Assembly (NCBI RefSeq): GCF_900187505.1
Contig: NZ_FYDL01000010.1
Span: 124,001 to 188,000 of the forward strand
From: Pseudomonas sp. Irchel s3h17
Lineage (GTDB): Bacteria > Pseudomonadota > Gammaproteobacteria > Pseudomonadales > Pseudomonadaceae
Direction of reading: 5' to 3'
Length of the DNA: 64,000 bases
Under the pieces are notes generated by a model. It was not told where the DNA came from. It saw only the letters and a list, made by a program, of their open reading frames with translations, and did not search any database. The translations under genes and the position numbers were made by a program. This document shows positions 1-7,779 of this stretch, one piece after another. Each line of letters begins with the position of its first letter. The stretch's first letter is position 1.

Positions 1-271
1 CGAGCACGGCGGGCAGGAACTCGCGGGGTGTCTGGGTCGCCTTGATGCTGATCATCTGCGAGCGCGGGACCATGATGTCCCGTACTTGCAGGTCAGCCAC
101 CTGGATGGCGCCTTCGACGATGGCCAGCGCTTCGCTGTCCAGCAACTTGTTCTGGTGGGCATCGCGCAGGAGTTCAAGCAGCTCCTGACGGTTTTTCGGC
201 TCATGGGCAAAAGCTTGGGTGAGTTTACCCAGCCAGGACTTTTGCCCGTTGCTCGATCGATCTTCGCTCAT
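1..271 (-). CDS. corC: CorC/YbeX-type CBS-domain protein (3' part outside window)
   Basis: The first 90 residues of a cytoplasmic HlyC/CorC-family protein; the rest lies beyond the left edge. The ATG at 269-271 opens a reading frame starting MSEDRSSNGQKSWLGKLTQ, followed by an acidic helical segment and then the start of the first CBS domain (VRDIMVPRSQMISI). Family members carry two CBS domains and a C-terminal CorC_HlyC domain and are linked to magnesium and cobalt efflux. It sits 5 bp downstream of ybeY, the standard gammaproteobacterial order miaB-ybeZ-ybeY-corC (then usually lnt). The name rests on this N-terminus plus synteny. Confidence 0.9.
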   Translation of the reverse strand, partial: MSEDRSSNGQKSWLGKLTQAFAHEPKNRQELLELLRDAHQNKLLDSEALAIVEGAIQVADLQVRDIMVPRSQMISIKATQTPREFLPAVL

Positions 272-276
272 AGCGA

Positions 277-771
277 TTACTCTGAATCCTTTGTTGTAAC
301 GATAGGGGGTGTTTCGGTTTCGTCGTCCGCATAAGGGTCCGGATGACCCAGTTCTGCAAGCAACGTTCGTTCCAGCGCTTCCATTTCTTCGGCTTCGTCA
401 TCATCTATATGGTCGTAACCCAATAGATGCAAGCAGCCATGAATCACCAGATGTGCCCAGTGGGCCTTCAATGCCTTGCCTTGCTCGGTCGCTTCGCGCT
501 CGACCACGGCCACGCAGATCACCAGGTCGCCCAGTAACGGGATGTCGAGGAACTCGTCAGGCACATCGGCCGGGAACGACAGGACGTTGGTGGCGTAATC
601 TTTTTGACGCCAGGTGTGATTGAGTTCACGCCCTTCCGCTTCGTCGACCAGGCGAATGGTCATTTCCGAGTCGGCGCTGCGTTGGCGCAGGGCCAGCTCG
701 CACCATTGGCGGAATTCGGCTTCGCTTGGGGCAGGCGCCTGGGTCGCCCGTTGCAGGTCAAGCTCAAGCAT
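277..771 (-). CDS. ybeY: Endoribonuclease YbeY (rRNA maturation factor)
   Basis: A 164-residue single-strand-specific metallo-endoribonuclease involved in 16S rRNA 3'-end maturation and 70S ribosome quality control. The UPF0054 zinc motif is intact: His111, His115 and His121 in the context HGCLHLLGYDH. A longer frame opens at 825, but the ATG at 769-771 (MLELDLQRATQ) matches the family N-terminus and overlaps the end of ybeZ by 8 bp, which suggests translational coupling. Length is near the family norm of 150-180. The acidic C-terminal tail after residue 145 is typical of Pseudomonas versions. Confidence 0.95.
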   Translation of the reverse strand: MLELDLQRATQAPAPSEAEFRQWCELALRQRSADSEMTIRLVDEAEGRELNHTWRQKDYATNVLSFPADVPDEFLDIPLLGDLVICVAVVEREATEQGKALKAHWAHLVIHGCLHLLGYDHIDDDEAEEMEALERTLLAELGHPDPYADDETETPPIVTTKDSE

Positions 772-1768
772 CGCGGTGGCTGTCCTTCGGGTTTTGTGCA
801 GCGGCATGGTTTTCATAGCGCTCATAGGCTTCGACGATGCGCTGGACCAGCGGATGACGCACGACGTCTTTGGGCTTGAAGTGAGTAAAGCTGATACCTG
901 GCACGTCCTTCAGTACTTCGGTCACATGGATGAGTCCGGACTTGGTGCCTTTGGGCAGGTCGATCTGGGTGACGTCACCGGTAATGACCGCCGTCGAACC
1001 AAAGCCGATCCGGGTCAGGAACATTTTCATCTGCTCGACGGTGGTGTTCTGGCTTTCGTCGAGGATGATGAAGCTGTTGTTCAGCGTGCGGCCGCGCATG
1101 TAGGCCAGCGGCGCGACTTCGATCACCTGGCGTTCGATCAGTTTGGCCACCAGTTCGAAACCGAGCATTTCGTACAGCGCGTCATAGAGCGGGCGCAGGT
1201 ACGGGTCGATCTTCTGCGACAGGTCGCCAGGCAGGAAGCCGAGTTTCTCGCCAGCCTCGACCGCCGGGCGTACCAGCAGGATGCGGCGGATCTGCTCGCG
1301 CTCCAGCGCATCGACTGCACAGGCTACGGCCAGGTACGTCTTGCCGGTACCGGCCGGGCCGATGCCGAAGTTGATGTCGTTGGCCAGGACTTCCTTCACG
1401 TAGCGCTGCTGGTTCAAGCCGCGAGGGCGAATCATGCCCTTCTTGGTGCGCAGCGCGACGGCGGGTTCGGCGGGCGAGTGATTGTTCAGCTCTTCCACGG
1501 CCGACTCCTGCAGGAACAGGTGGACCATGTCCGGCGACAGCTCGCTACCCTTGGTTTCACGGTAGAGCCGGCGCAACAGGTGTTCCGCGGAGGTGGTGTG
1601 TTTGAGCTCGCCGATCAGTTCGAACTGATTGCCGCGATTGCGGATCACGATCGCCAGGCGCTGCTCGATCAAGCGCAGATGCTCGTCGAATTGCCCGCAC
1701 AGATTGGCAAAGCGATGAGCCTCAAAGGGCTCGAGTATGAAGCGATGGGGTTCTATGGGTGCGTTCAA
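764..1768 (-). CDS. ybeZ: PhoH-like ATPase YbeZ
   Basis: A 334-residue PhoH-family P-loop ATPase, the usual partner of the nuclease YbeY. The Walker A motif GPAGTGKT is at residues 137-144 and the Walker B segment FIILDE at 233-238. The N-terminal 110 residues are the family-specific region. The gene follows miaB after a 199-bp gap that holds a REPIN, and it overlaps ybeY. The start MNAPIEPHRF matches Pseudomonas orthologues. Known biochemistry points to RNA processing in complex with YbeY; the exact substrate is not settled. Confidence 0.93.
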   Translation of the reverse strand: MNAPIEPHRFILEPFEAHRFANLCGQFDEHLRLIEQRLAIVIRNRGNQFELIGELKHTTSAEHLLRRLYRETKGSELSPDMVHLFLQESAVEELNNHSPAEPAVALRTKKGMIRPRGLNQQRYVKEVLANDINFGIGPAGTGKTYLAVACAVDALEREQIRRILLVRPAVEAGEKLGFLPGDLSQKIDPYLRPLYDALYEMLGFELVAKLIERQVIEVAPLAYMRGRTLNNSFIILDESQNTTVEQMKMFLTRIGFGSTAVITGDVTQIDLPKGTKSGLIHVTEVLKDVPGISFTHFKPKDVVRHPLVQRIVEAYERYENHAAAQNPKDSHRDA

Positions 1769-1872
1769 AGTTGTTTTTAGCCGCCCTTGGGCAATGAAGA
1801 TGAAATCAAGGATAACGCCAGAGGGCTGGGTGCGAAAGCTCTTATACGGAGCAATGTAGCCGGCGATGATTC

Positions 1873-1972
1873 TGTAGGAGCGAGCGTGCTCGCGAAGGAC
1901 TCGAGAGCACCACGCTCATTCAGGATGCAAGCGTCATCGTTGACGATCATCGCGAGCACGCTCGCTCCTACA
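1873..1972. repeat. REPIN (inverted REP pair) between miaB and ybeZ
   Basis: Two REP palindromes face each other: TGTAGGAGCGAGCGTGCTCG from 1873 and its inverted copy ending CGCTCGCTCCTACA at 1972. They are separated by about 50 bp. Such pairs are non-autonomous mobile elements moved by RAYT transposases in Pseudomonas. The right REP covers the stop codon of miaB (1968-1970). Confidence 0.85.
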
Positions 1973-3293
1973 GCAGTGAACCGCGCAGCGAGTGCGGCTG
2001 TGCGGCGTCGATGTGCACGTCCGCGAACTGGCCGATCAGGGTTGGAGTATCGCAGCGGAAGTTGACGATACGATTATTCTCGGTGCGACCTTGCAGTTCG
2101 CCGGGGTCTTTTTTCGAGTAATCGGTCACCAGGATTCGCTGGACCGAGCCGACCATTTGTCGGCTGATCTCGAAGCCTTGCTGGTTCAGGCGATGCTGCA
2201 GGGCATTCAAGCGCTCTTTTTTCAGCTCTTCCGGCGTTTCGTCGGCCAGATCGGCGGCCGGAGTGCCCGGGCGCTGACTGTAGACAAAGGAATAGGAGAA
2301 GTCGAAACCGACGTCTTCGATCAGCTTCATGGTTTGCTCGAAGTCTTTTTCGGTCTCGCCGGGGAAACCGACGATGAAGTCCGAGCTGATGCAGATGCCG
2401 GGTACGGCGGCCCGCAGCTTGCGCAGTTTGGACTTGTACTCGAGCGCGGTATGGTTGCGTTTCATGGCGCTGAGAATCCGGTCCGAGCCCGATTGCACTG
2501 GCAAATGCAGGTGCTTGACCAGCTCGGGGACGTCGGCGTGGGCCTGGATCAGGCTGTCGGAGAACTCCAGCGGGTGCGAGGTGGTGTAGCGAATGCGGTC
2601 GATCCCCTCGACGGCGGCGACTACCCGGATCAGTTCGGCCAGGTCGGCCAGGCGGCCATCGTGAGTGGTGCCGCGATAGCCATTGACGTTCTGCCCCAGC
2701 AGGGTGACCTCGCGCACGCCATGCTCGGCCAGGTGGATGATCTCGGCGATCACGTCGTCGAACGGCCGGCTGACTTCCTCGCCCCGGGTGTACGGCACCA
2801 CGCAGAAGGTGCAGTACTTGCTGCAACCTTCCATCACCGATACGTAGGCGCTTGGGCCATCGATGCGCGGTTCGGGCAGGTGGTCGAACTTTTCGATTTC
2901 CGGGAACGAGACGTCGACTTGCGGCAATTTGGTGATGCGCGCGGCGTCGATCATTTCCGGCAGGCGGTGCAGGGTCTGCGGGCCAAAGACCACATCGACG
3001 TAGGGCGCGCGGTCGCGAATGGCCGCCCCTTCCTGGCTGGCCACGCAACCGCCGACCGCAATCACCATGTCCGGGTTGGCGAGCTTCAGTTCGCGCCAGC
3101 GCCCCAATTGGGAGTAGACCCGGTCCTGGGCACGCTCGCGGATCGAGCAGGTGTTGAGCAGAATCACGTCCGCATCTTCAGCGCGAGCTGTCACTTCCAA
3201 GGCCTGATGTTCGCCCAGCAGATCGACCATGCGCGAGCTGTCGTACTCGTTCATCTGGCAACCGTGGGTTTCGATGTAAAGCTTCTTGGCCAT
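1968..3293 (-). CDS. miaB: tRNA-2-methylthio-N6-dimethylallyladenosine synthase MiaB
   Basis: A 441-residue radical-SAM methylthiotransferase that converts i6A37 to ms2i6A37 in tRNAs reading UNN codons. The N-terminal cluster cysteines are Cys12, Cys49 and Cys83; the radical-SAM motif is CSKYCTFC with Cys157, Cys161 and Cys164. A TRAM domain ends the protein. The start MAKKLYIETHGCQMNEYDS (ATG at 3291-3293) is the family start; a slightly longer frame (to 3341) lacks support. The stop codon lies inside a REP palindrome, so the last residues are encoded next to repeat sequence. First gene of the miaB-ybeZ-ybeY-corC run. Confidence 0.96.
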   Translation of the reverse strand: MAKKLYIETHGCQMNEYDSSRMVDLLGEHQALEVTARAEDADVILLNTCSIRERAQDRVYSQLGRWRELKLANPDMVIAVGGCVASQEGAAIRDRAPYVDVVFGPQTLHRLPEMIDAARITKLPQVDVSFPEIEKFDHLPEPRIDGPSAYVSVMEGCSKYCTFCVVPYTRGEEVSRPFDDVIAEIIHLAEHGVREVTLLGQNVNGYRGTTHDGRLADLAELIRVVAAVEGIDRIRYTTSHPLEFSDSLIQAHADVPELVKHLHLPVQSGSDRILSAMKRNHTALEYKSKLRKLRAAVPGICISSDFIVGFPGETEKDFEQTMKLIEDVGFDFSYSFVYSQRPGTPAADLADETPEELKKERLNALQHRLNQQGFEISRQMVGSVQRILVTDYSKKDPGELQGRTENNRIVNFRCDTPTLIGQFADVHIDAAQPHSLRGSLL

Positions 3294-3428
3294 GGAGGGA
3301 GTCATCACGTGATTCAAAGAACCGCGCATTATAGGGAACAAGTCCCCAGGTTCCTACCATCGTGCGTCCAGCGGCTATGCTATAGTTCGCGCCCTCATTT
3401 TTATCCCTCGATGTGTTACCCGCCCACC

Positions 3429-3758
3429 ATGACCAAACGTGAAGCTCCAATCTACAAGGTGATTTTCCTCAACCAGGGCCAGGTGTTCGAAATGTACGCC
3501 AAGCAGATCTATCAAAGTGATCTGTGGGGCTTCCTGGAAGTGGAAGAGTTCGTCTTTGGCGAGCGCACGCAAGTGGTCGTCGATCCGAGCGAGGAAAAGC
3601 TCAAGGCTCAGTTCGAAGGCGTGGTGCGCAGTTTTGTACCGATGCATTCGATTGTGCGCATCGATGAAGTCGAGCGCCTGGGTACCCCGAAAATCAGCGA
3701 AGCCCGTGGCTCGGTTGGCAATGTCATGCCGTTTCCGATGCCGATGCCTGAGAAGTAA
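3429..3758 (+). CDS. DUF1820 family protein
   Basis: A 109-residue soluble protein starting MTKREAPIYKVIFLNQGQVFE. It matches the DUF1820 family, small gammaproteobacterial proteins of about 110 residues with no established function. There is no signal peptide or membrane segment. The C-terminal MPFPMPMPEK tail is rich in Met and Pro. It is divergent from miaB; the 135-bp gap contains TATA-like hexamers near 3375-3385, so a divergent promoter is likely. A much longer frame reading through from about 1990 is an antisense shadow of miaB. Confidence 0.85.
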   Translation: MTKREAPIYKVIFLNQGQVFEMYAKQIYQSDLWGFLEVEEFVFGERTQVVVDPSEEKLKAQFEGVVRSFVPMHSIVRIDEVERLGTPKISEARGSVGNVMPFPMPMPEK

Positions 3759-3770
3759 ACAGGTTGCCCC

Positions 3771-3916
3771 TGTGGCAAGGGAGCTTGCTCCCGCTCGGCC
3801 GGTCCGCGTTCGGGCGAAGCAGTCGTAACGCCCAGGAGTGCGGTCTGCCAGATCGACAGTGATTGCAGGGTTCAGGGCCGCTTCGCGCCCCAGCGGGAGC
3901 AAGCTCCCTCGCCACG
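3771..3916. repeat. REPIN downstream of the DUF1820 gene
   Basis: An inverted REP pair: TGTGGCAAGGGAGCTTGCTC from 3771 and its complement CAGCGGGAGCAAGCTCCCTC ending near 3916. About 90 bp lie between the two palindromes. It sits between the convergent DUF1820 and Sel1 genes. Confidence 0.85.
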
Positions 3917-3942
3917 TAGGTCCGCCAGTCGTTCAGCAGTAT

Positions 3943-4497
3943 TCAGGGCAGTGGCGCGAAAGGCGTGCGCCCGTCCGCGCTTTGCAGTTCCATCAGGTAT
4001 TTACGGAAAATCTGCCCCAGCACCTGGGTGGCCACTTCCAGTTCATCGCGCTGCATGTGTTCGGCGACTTCGTCGGCGGTGTCCAGCGCATCTTCCGCAC
4101 CGTTGACCGCTGCCATTTTCAGCACGATGTACGCCTGGATGTTATTGGCCGGCACACCTTCGCCCCGGAAGAACATGGTGCCAAGTTTGAATTGCGCCTG
4201 GGCATGGCCTTGCAGCGAGGCCTTTTCGAAGTAGCTCAGGGCTTGATTGAGGTCGCGCGGCGCGCTTTTGCCTTCGTAGTAGAACTCGCCCAACTCGTAT
4301 TGCGCTTCCGCATCCCCGGCATCCGACGCTTTCTGGCAGGCATCGAGTGCCTCCTTCAGGTCTTCAGGCTGGGTATTGAGGGTGCAACGACCCATTGCCG
4401 GGATCAACAACGAGTTGCCGCCTGCTTGTGCGTGCGCGAGCAGGGGCTGAAGGAGCAACAGGCAGCCCAATGCAAGGGTGCGGCCGGTGCGGTTCAT
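3943..4497 (-). CDS. Sel1-repeat (TPR-like) exported protein
   Basis: A 184-residue protein with a signal peptide (MNRTGRTLALGCLLLLQPLLAHAQA, cleavage after AHA). Two Sel1-like repeats follow at about residues 65-140, visible as AQYELGEFYYEG and AQFKLGTMFFRGEG. Sel1 repeats mediate protein-protein contacts; the partner is unknown. The ATG at 4495-4497 was chosen over an upstream frame opening at 4557 because it begins the signal peptide and is preceded by AGAGGTAAG. Monocistronic by spacing. Probably periplasmic. Confidence 0.85.
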   Translation of the reverse strand: MNRTGRTLALGCLLLLQPLLAHAQAGGNSLLIPAMGRCTLNTQPEDLKEALDACQKASDAGDAEAQYELGEFYYEGKSAPRDLNQALSYFEKASLQGHAQAQFKLGTMFFRGEGVPANNIQAYIVLKMAAVNGAEDALDTADEVAEHMQRDELEVATQVLGQIFRKYLMELQSADGRTPFAPLP

Positions 4498-4683
4498 GGG
4501 AATCGACTTACCTCTGGAGGGCGCGTGGACCCGTCGAGGGATCCAATAAGCGCGCATTATGAAATAAGCAGGACCATCCTTACAAAGTCTTTACTCGTTT
4601 TTCTGCCGCGTGGGGACTATATCTACCGCATTTAAGGGTAATTGAGCCTGTCAGGTCAGAAAATAAATAGAAATGTAGGGTAA

Positions 4684-4716
4684 CGCTGACGTCGACAACG
4701 GTTGTCGACGTCAGCG
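4684..4716. repeat. 33-bp near-perfect palindrome 3' of hemL
   Basis: CGCTGACGTCGACAAC at 4684-4699 and its exact complement at 4701-4716 are separated by one base. The element starts 7 bp beyond the hemL stop codon. On the hemL strand it is followed by TTACCCTACATTTC rather than a clean T-run, so it is not a textbook terminator. It may still stop transcription or act as a protein-binding palindrome. Confidence 0.75.
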
Positions 4717-4722
4717 CATCCC

Positions 4723-6006
4723 TTATTTCAGGGCGGCGAATGCGCGCTCTGCGGCGTCCAGCGTCAGTTTCAGTTCGGCTTCGCCGTGGGCGATCGAGGT
4801 GAAACCGGCTTCGAAGGCACTTGGTGCCAGGTACACGCCGCCTTCGAGCATCAGGTGGAAGAAGCGCTTGAACAGGTTGGCATCGCTGGCCATCACGTCA
4901 TCGAAGGTCACGATGTCATCGGCGCCACTGAAGTACAGGCCAAACATGCCGCCGGCCTGGGTGGTCACGAACGGAATGCCCGCCGCATCGGCACGCTGTT
5001 GCAGCCCGTCGAGCAGGCGGCTGGTGTAGTCGCTGAGTTCGTCGTGGAAGCCGGGGCGGCTGATCAGGCGCAGGGTAGTCAGGCCGGCGGCCATGGCCAG
5101 CGGGTTACCCGACAGGGTGCCGGCCTGGTAGACCGGGCCCAGAGGTGCGATGTGCGCCATGATTTCGCGCTTGCCGCCGAAGCAGCCAACCGGCATGCCG
5201 CCGCCGATGATCTTGCCGAAGGTGCTCAGGTCCGGTGTCACGCCGTAATGCGCCTGGGCGCCGCCGAGTGCCACGCGGAAACCGGTCATCACTTCGTCGA
5301 AAATCAGTACCACGCCGTGCTTGTCGCACAGGCTGCGCAGGCCTTCGAGGAAACCTGGTGCCGGCGGTACGCAGTTCATGTTGCCGGCGACCGGCTCGAC
5401 GATGATGCACGCGACTTCCTGGCCGACGTCGGCAAGCATTTGTTCAACCGCATCGATGTCGTTGAACGGCAGTGTCAGGGTGTGTTTGGCAAAGGCGGCG
5501 GGTACACCGGCGGAGCTTGGCACACCTTGGGTCAGCAGGCCGGAACCGGCCTTGACCAGCAGGCTGTCGGAGTGGCCGTGGTAGCAGCCTTCGAATTTGA
5601 TGATGCTGTCGCGACCGGTAAAGCCGCGAGCCAGACGAATGGCGCTCATGGTGGCTTCGGTGCCAGAGCTGACCATGCGCACCATTTCCATCGACGGCAC
5701 GATCGAGCAGACCAGGTCGGCCATCTCGGTTTCCATCGCGGTAGGGGCGCCGTAGGACAGGCCGTGTACCAACTGCTTGCGCACGGCGTCCAGTACGTCC
5801 GGGTGGCTGTGGCCGAGAATCATCGGGCCCCAGGAGCCGACGTAGTCGACATAGCGCTTGTCGTCTTCGTCCGTCACATAGGCGCCTTCGGCGTGCTTGA
5901 AGAACAGCGGCGTGCCGCCGACGCTCTTGAATGCACGAACGGGCGAGTTCACGCCGCCGGGAATGTGTTTCTGGGCATTGGCAAACAGGGTTTCGGAACG
6001 AGACAT
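4723..6006 (-). CDS. hemL: Glutamate-1-semialdehyde 2,1-aminomutase
   Basis: A 427-residue PLP enzyme converting glutamate-1-semialdehyde to 5-aminolevulinate in the C5 tetrapyrrole pathway. The Schiff-base lysine is Lys265 in STFGKIIGGGMPVG. The class-III aminotransferase features GTEATMSAIRLAR and the aspartate in FDEVMTGFR are present. Length and start (MSRSETLFANAQ) match the family. It is the last gene of thiD-thiE-hemL, 32 bp after thiE. A 33-bp palindrome lies just beyond its stop. Confidence 0.97.
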   Translation of the reverse strand: MSRSETLFANAQKHIPGGVNSPVRAFKSVGGTPLFFKHAEGAYVTDEDDKRYVDYVGSWGPMILGHSHPDVLDAVRKQLVHGLSYGAPTAMETEMADLVCSIVPSMEMVRMVSSGTEATMSAIRLARGFTGRDSIIKFEGCYHGHSDSLLVKAGSGLLTQGVPSSAGVPAAFAKHTLTLPFNDIDAVEQMLADVGQEVACIIVEPVAGNMNCVPPAPGFLEGLRSLCDKHGVVLIFDEVMTGFRVALGGAQAHYGVTPDLSTFGKIIGGGMPVGCFGGKREIMAHIAPLGPVYQAGTLSGNPLAMAAGLTTLRLISRPGFHDELSDYTSRLLDGLQQRADAAGIPFVTTQAGGMFGLYFSGADDIVTFDDVMASDANLFKRFFHLMLEGGVYLAPSAFEAGFTSIAHGEAELKLTLDAAERAFAALK

Positions 6007-6038
6007 GATTGGGCTCTCAAAAATCGGTAGTTGAATAC

Positions 6039-6656
6039 TTAAAACAAATCGTTGAAGGCGCGCGCGCGGCGCGTCACTTCCCGGGTGCTTTCGGCTCCGA
6101 ACAGGCCGTGCACCACCGCCAGCAGATCAACCCCATGGGCCACCAGCGGGGCGGCGTTGTCCAGGGTGATGCCGCCGATCGCGCAGATCGGCAGGTGCAG
6201 CGTGCTGCGGGCCTGGTCGAGCAGATCGAGGTTGCAGGTCGGCGCGCCGGGTTTGGTGCTGGAGTTGAAGAAGCGGCCGAAGGCGACATAGCTGGCGCCT
6301 TCGGTTGCCGCTTGCTCGGCGAGCTCGAGCTGCGCGTGGCAGGTCGAACCGATGATTGCCTCGCGGCCCAGCAGCGAGCGGGCCGGGGTCAGCGGGCCGT
6401 CGGTTTGCCCCAGGTGTACGCCAACGCCCAGGCGCGCGGCCAGTTCGGCGTCATCGTTGATGATCAGTTGGGTCTTGTAGCGCCCGCACAGGTCATGCAG
6501 GGCTTGCGCCTCGCGCAGTCGACGGGCGTCGTCGCTGCTCTTGTCGCGGTACTGCAGCAGGGTGACGCCGCCATCCAGCGCGGCCTCCACGTACTGAAGA
6601 AATTTCCCGGCCAGTAACTGGCTGTCGGTAATGGCGTACAGGCCACGTAGTTTCAT
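6039..6656 (-). CDS. thiE: Thiamine-phosphate synthase
   Basis: A 205-residue TIM-barrel enzyme that joins HMP-pyrophosphate and thiazole phosphate to make thiamine monophosphate in the cytoplasm. Family signatures are LLQYRDK near residue 35, LIINDD near 64, GVHLGQTDGP near 80, and the phosphate-binding end AIGGIT near residue 160. It lies 18 bp after thiD and 32 bp before hemL, so the three are probably cotranscribed. ThiD supplies its HMP-PP substrate. Confidence 0.96.
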   Translation of the reverse strand: MKLRGLYAITDSQLLAGKFLQYVEAALDGGVTLLQYRDKSSDDARRLREAQALHDLCGRYKTQLIINDDAELAARLGVGVHLGQTDGPLTPARSLLGREAIIGSTCHAQLELAEQAATEGASYVAFGRFFNSSTKPGAPTCNLDLLDQARSTLHLPICAIGGITLDNAAPLVAHGVDLLAVVHGLFGAESTREVTRRARAFNDLF

Positions 6657-6674
6657 CGGGCAGGCCTCATGACG

Positions 6675-7472
6675 TTACGAGCAGAAGTCCAGCGGCAGGC
6701 GGCGCGGCACGAACTGGCCTTTGCCCAGTTGCTCGGCGTCACGCAAGGTGCGCCAGGTGTAGTCGAGTGCCGATTTGACCGCGCTCGCCAGGTGTTCGCC
6801 TTGCGCCAGGCGACCGGCCAGGGTGCTGGCCAATGTGCAGCCGGAGCCGTGATAGCTGCCCGGCAGGCGTTGGCAGGTAAAGGTTTCACGGCGCCCGTCG
6901 CGGCTGTACAGGCGATTATGCACTTCGTGTTCGTCGCCATGGCCACCGGTGATCAGCAGGTGTTTGACGTAAGGCAGGAGCTTTTCCGCGCATTCGTCGG
7001 CCGTGCCTTCAGGCAGTTCGGCAAGGATGCGCGCTTCAGGAAGGTTGGGGGTGGCGATGATCGCCAATGGCAGCAGGCGCTCGCGCATGGCGTAGCCGAC
7101 TTCGTCCTTGCCCAGGCGGCCACCGCCACCGGCGCGCAGCACCGGGTCGCAAACCACTGGCAGGTGCGGGTGCGCCTGGAGCAGTTCGACCACGGTGTCG
7201 ACCATTTCCAGTGAGCCGAGCATGCCCAGCTTGACCGCCGCCACCTGCGAGTCGTTGAGCACGGCGTTGGCTTGTGCCAACACCCACTCACGGTCGAGGA
7301 CGCGAAAATCACTGACATTGACGGTGTCTTGCACGGTCAGGGCAGTGACGGCCGGGGCCGCATGACAACCCTGTGCGAGCAGGGCTTCGATATCTGCCTG
7401 CAAGCCGGCGCCACCACTTGGGTCGTGGCCGGAGAGACAGAGGACAACGGGGCGAGAGCTGTAGATATTCAT
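6675..7472 (-). CDS. thiD: Hydroxymethylpyrimidine/phosphomethylpyrimidine kinase
   Basis: A 265-residue ribokinase-fold kinase phosphorylating HMP and HMP-P for thiamine synthesis. The N-terminal substrate motif is SGHDPSGGAGLQADI (residues 14-28) and the C-terminal ATP/anion-hole motif is GSGCTLAS. The ATG at 7470-7472 (MNIYSSRPVVLCLSG) is preferred over a frame opening at 7493. It is the first gene of thiD-thiE-hemL. No thi-box (TPP riboswitch) consensus was found in the 200 bp upstream. Confidence 0.95.
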   Translation of the reverse strand: MNIYSSRPVVLCLSGHDPSGGAGLQADIEALLAQGCHAAPAVTALTVQDTVNVSDFRVLDREWVLAQANAVLNDSQVAAVKLGMLGSLEMVDTVVELLQAHPHLPVVCDPVLRAGGGGRLGKDEVGYAMRERLLPLAIIATPNLPEARILAELPEGTADECAEKLLPYVKHLLITGGHGDEHEVHNRLYSRDGRRETFTCQRLPGSYHGSGCTLASTLAGRLAQGEHLASAVKSALDYTWRTLRDAEQLGKGQFVPRRLPLDFCS

Positions 7473-7644
7473 GGTGCGCGAGCTTACCACCAAACCTGTT
7501 TTTTCGGTGTGTCGTGCCGCGTAATGCGCTCGCCACGGGTATCCAATGGTCGTAATGGCGCTTTGATGTCTTGGTCTGAGGCGCCTGTCTAGATGGGTTA
7601 TGTGCTCTGTAATGCCCGTTCTAGAGCCTTCAAACTAAAGATTT

Positions 7645-7669
7645 CGGTGGTGTTCAAACGCCACCACCG
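7645..7669. promoter_or_regulatory. Inverted repeat overlapping a likely promoter of the hybrid kinase
   Basis: CGGTGGTG (7645-7652) and CACCACCG (7662-7669) form an 8-bp inverted repeat with a 9-bp spacer. It ends 2 bp before TATGCT (7672-7677), a plausible -10 element. It could be an operator covering the -35 region, or a hairpin. No regulator can be named. Confidence 0.4.
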
Positions 7670-7779
7670 GCTATGCTAGAGTGGATCCAAATCAATAACA
7701 GGTCATGCCGGTTTTACGTCTACTCAAAAGGAAATGGGGGGGCTTCCTGACGCAACCGGACAGGCCATGCTGGGGCTTT

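Noticed and set aside
7473..7700. TPP riboswitch upstream of thiD
   Set aside because: No thi-box consensus (CTGAGA with paired downstream elements) was found on the thiD strand.
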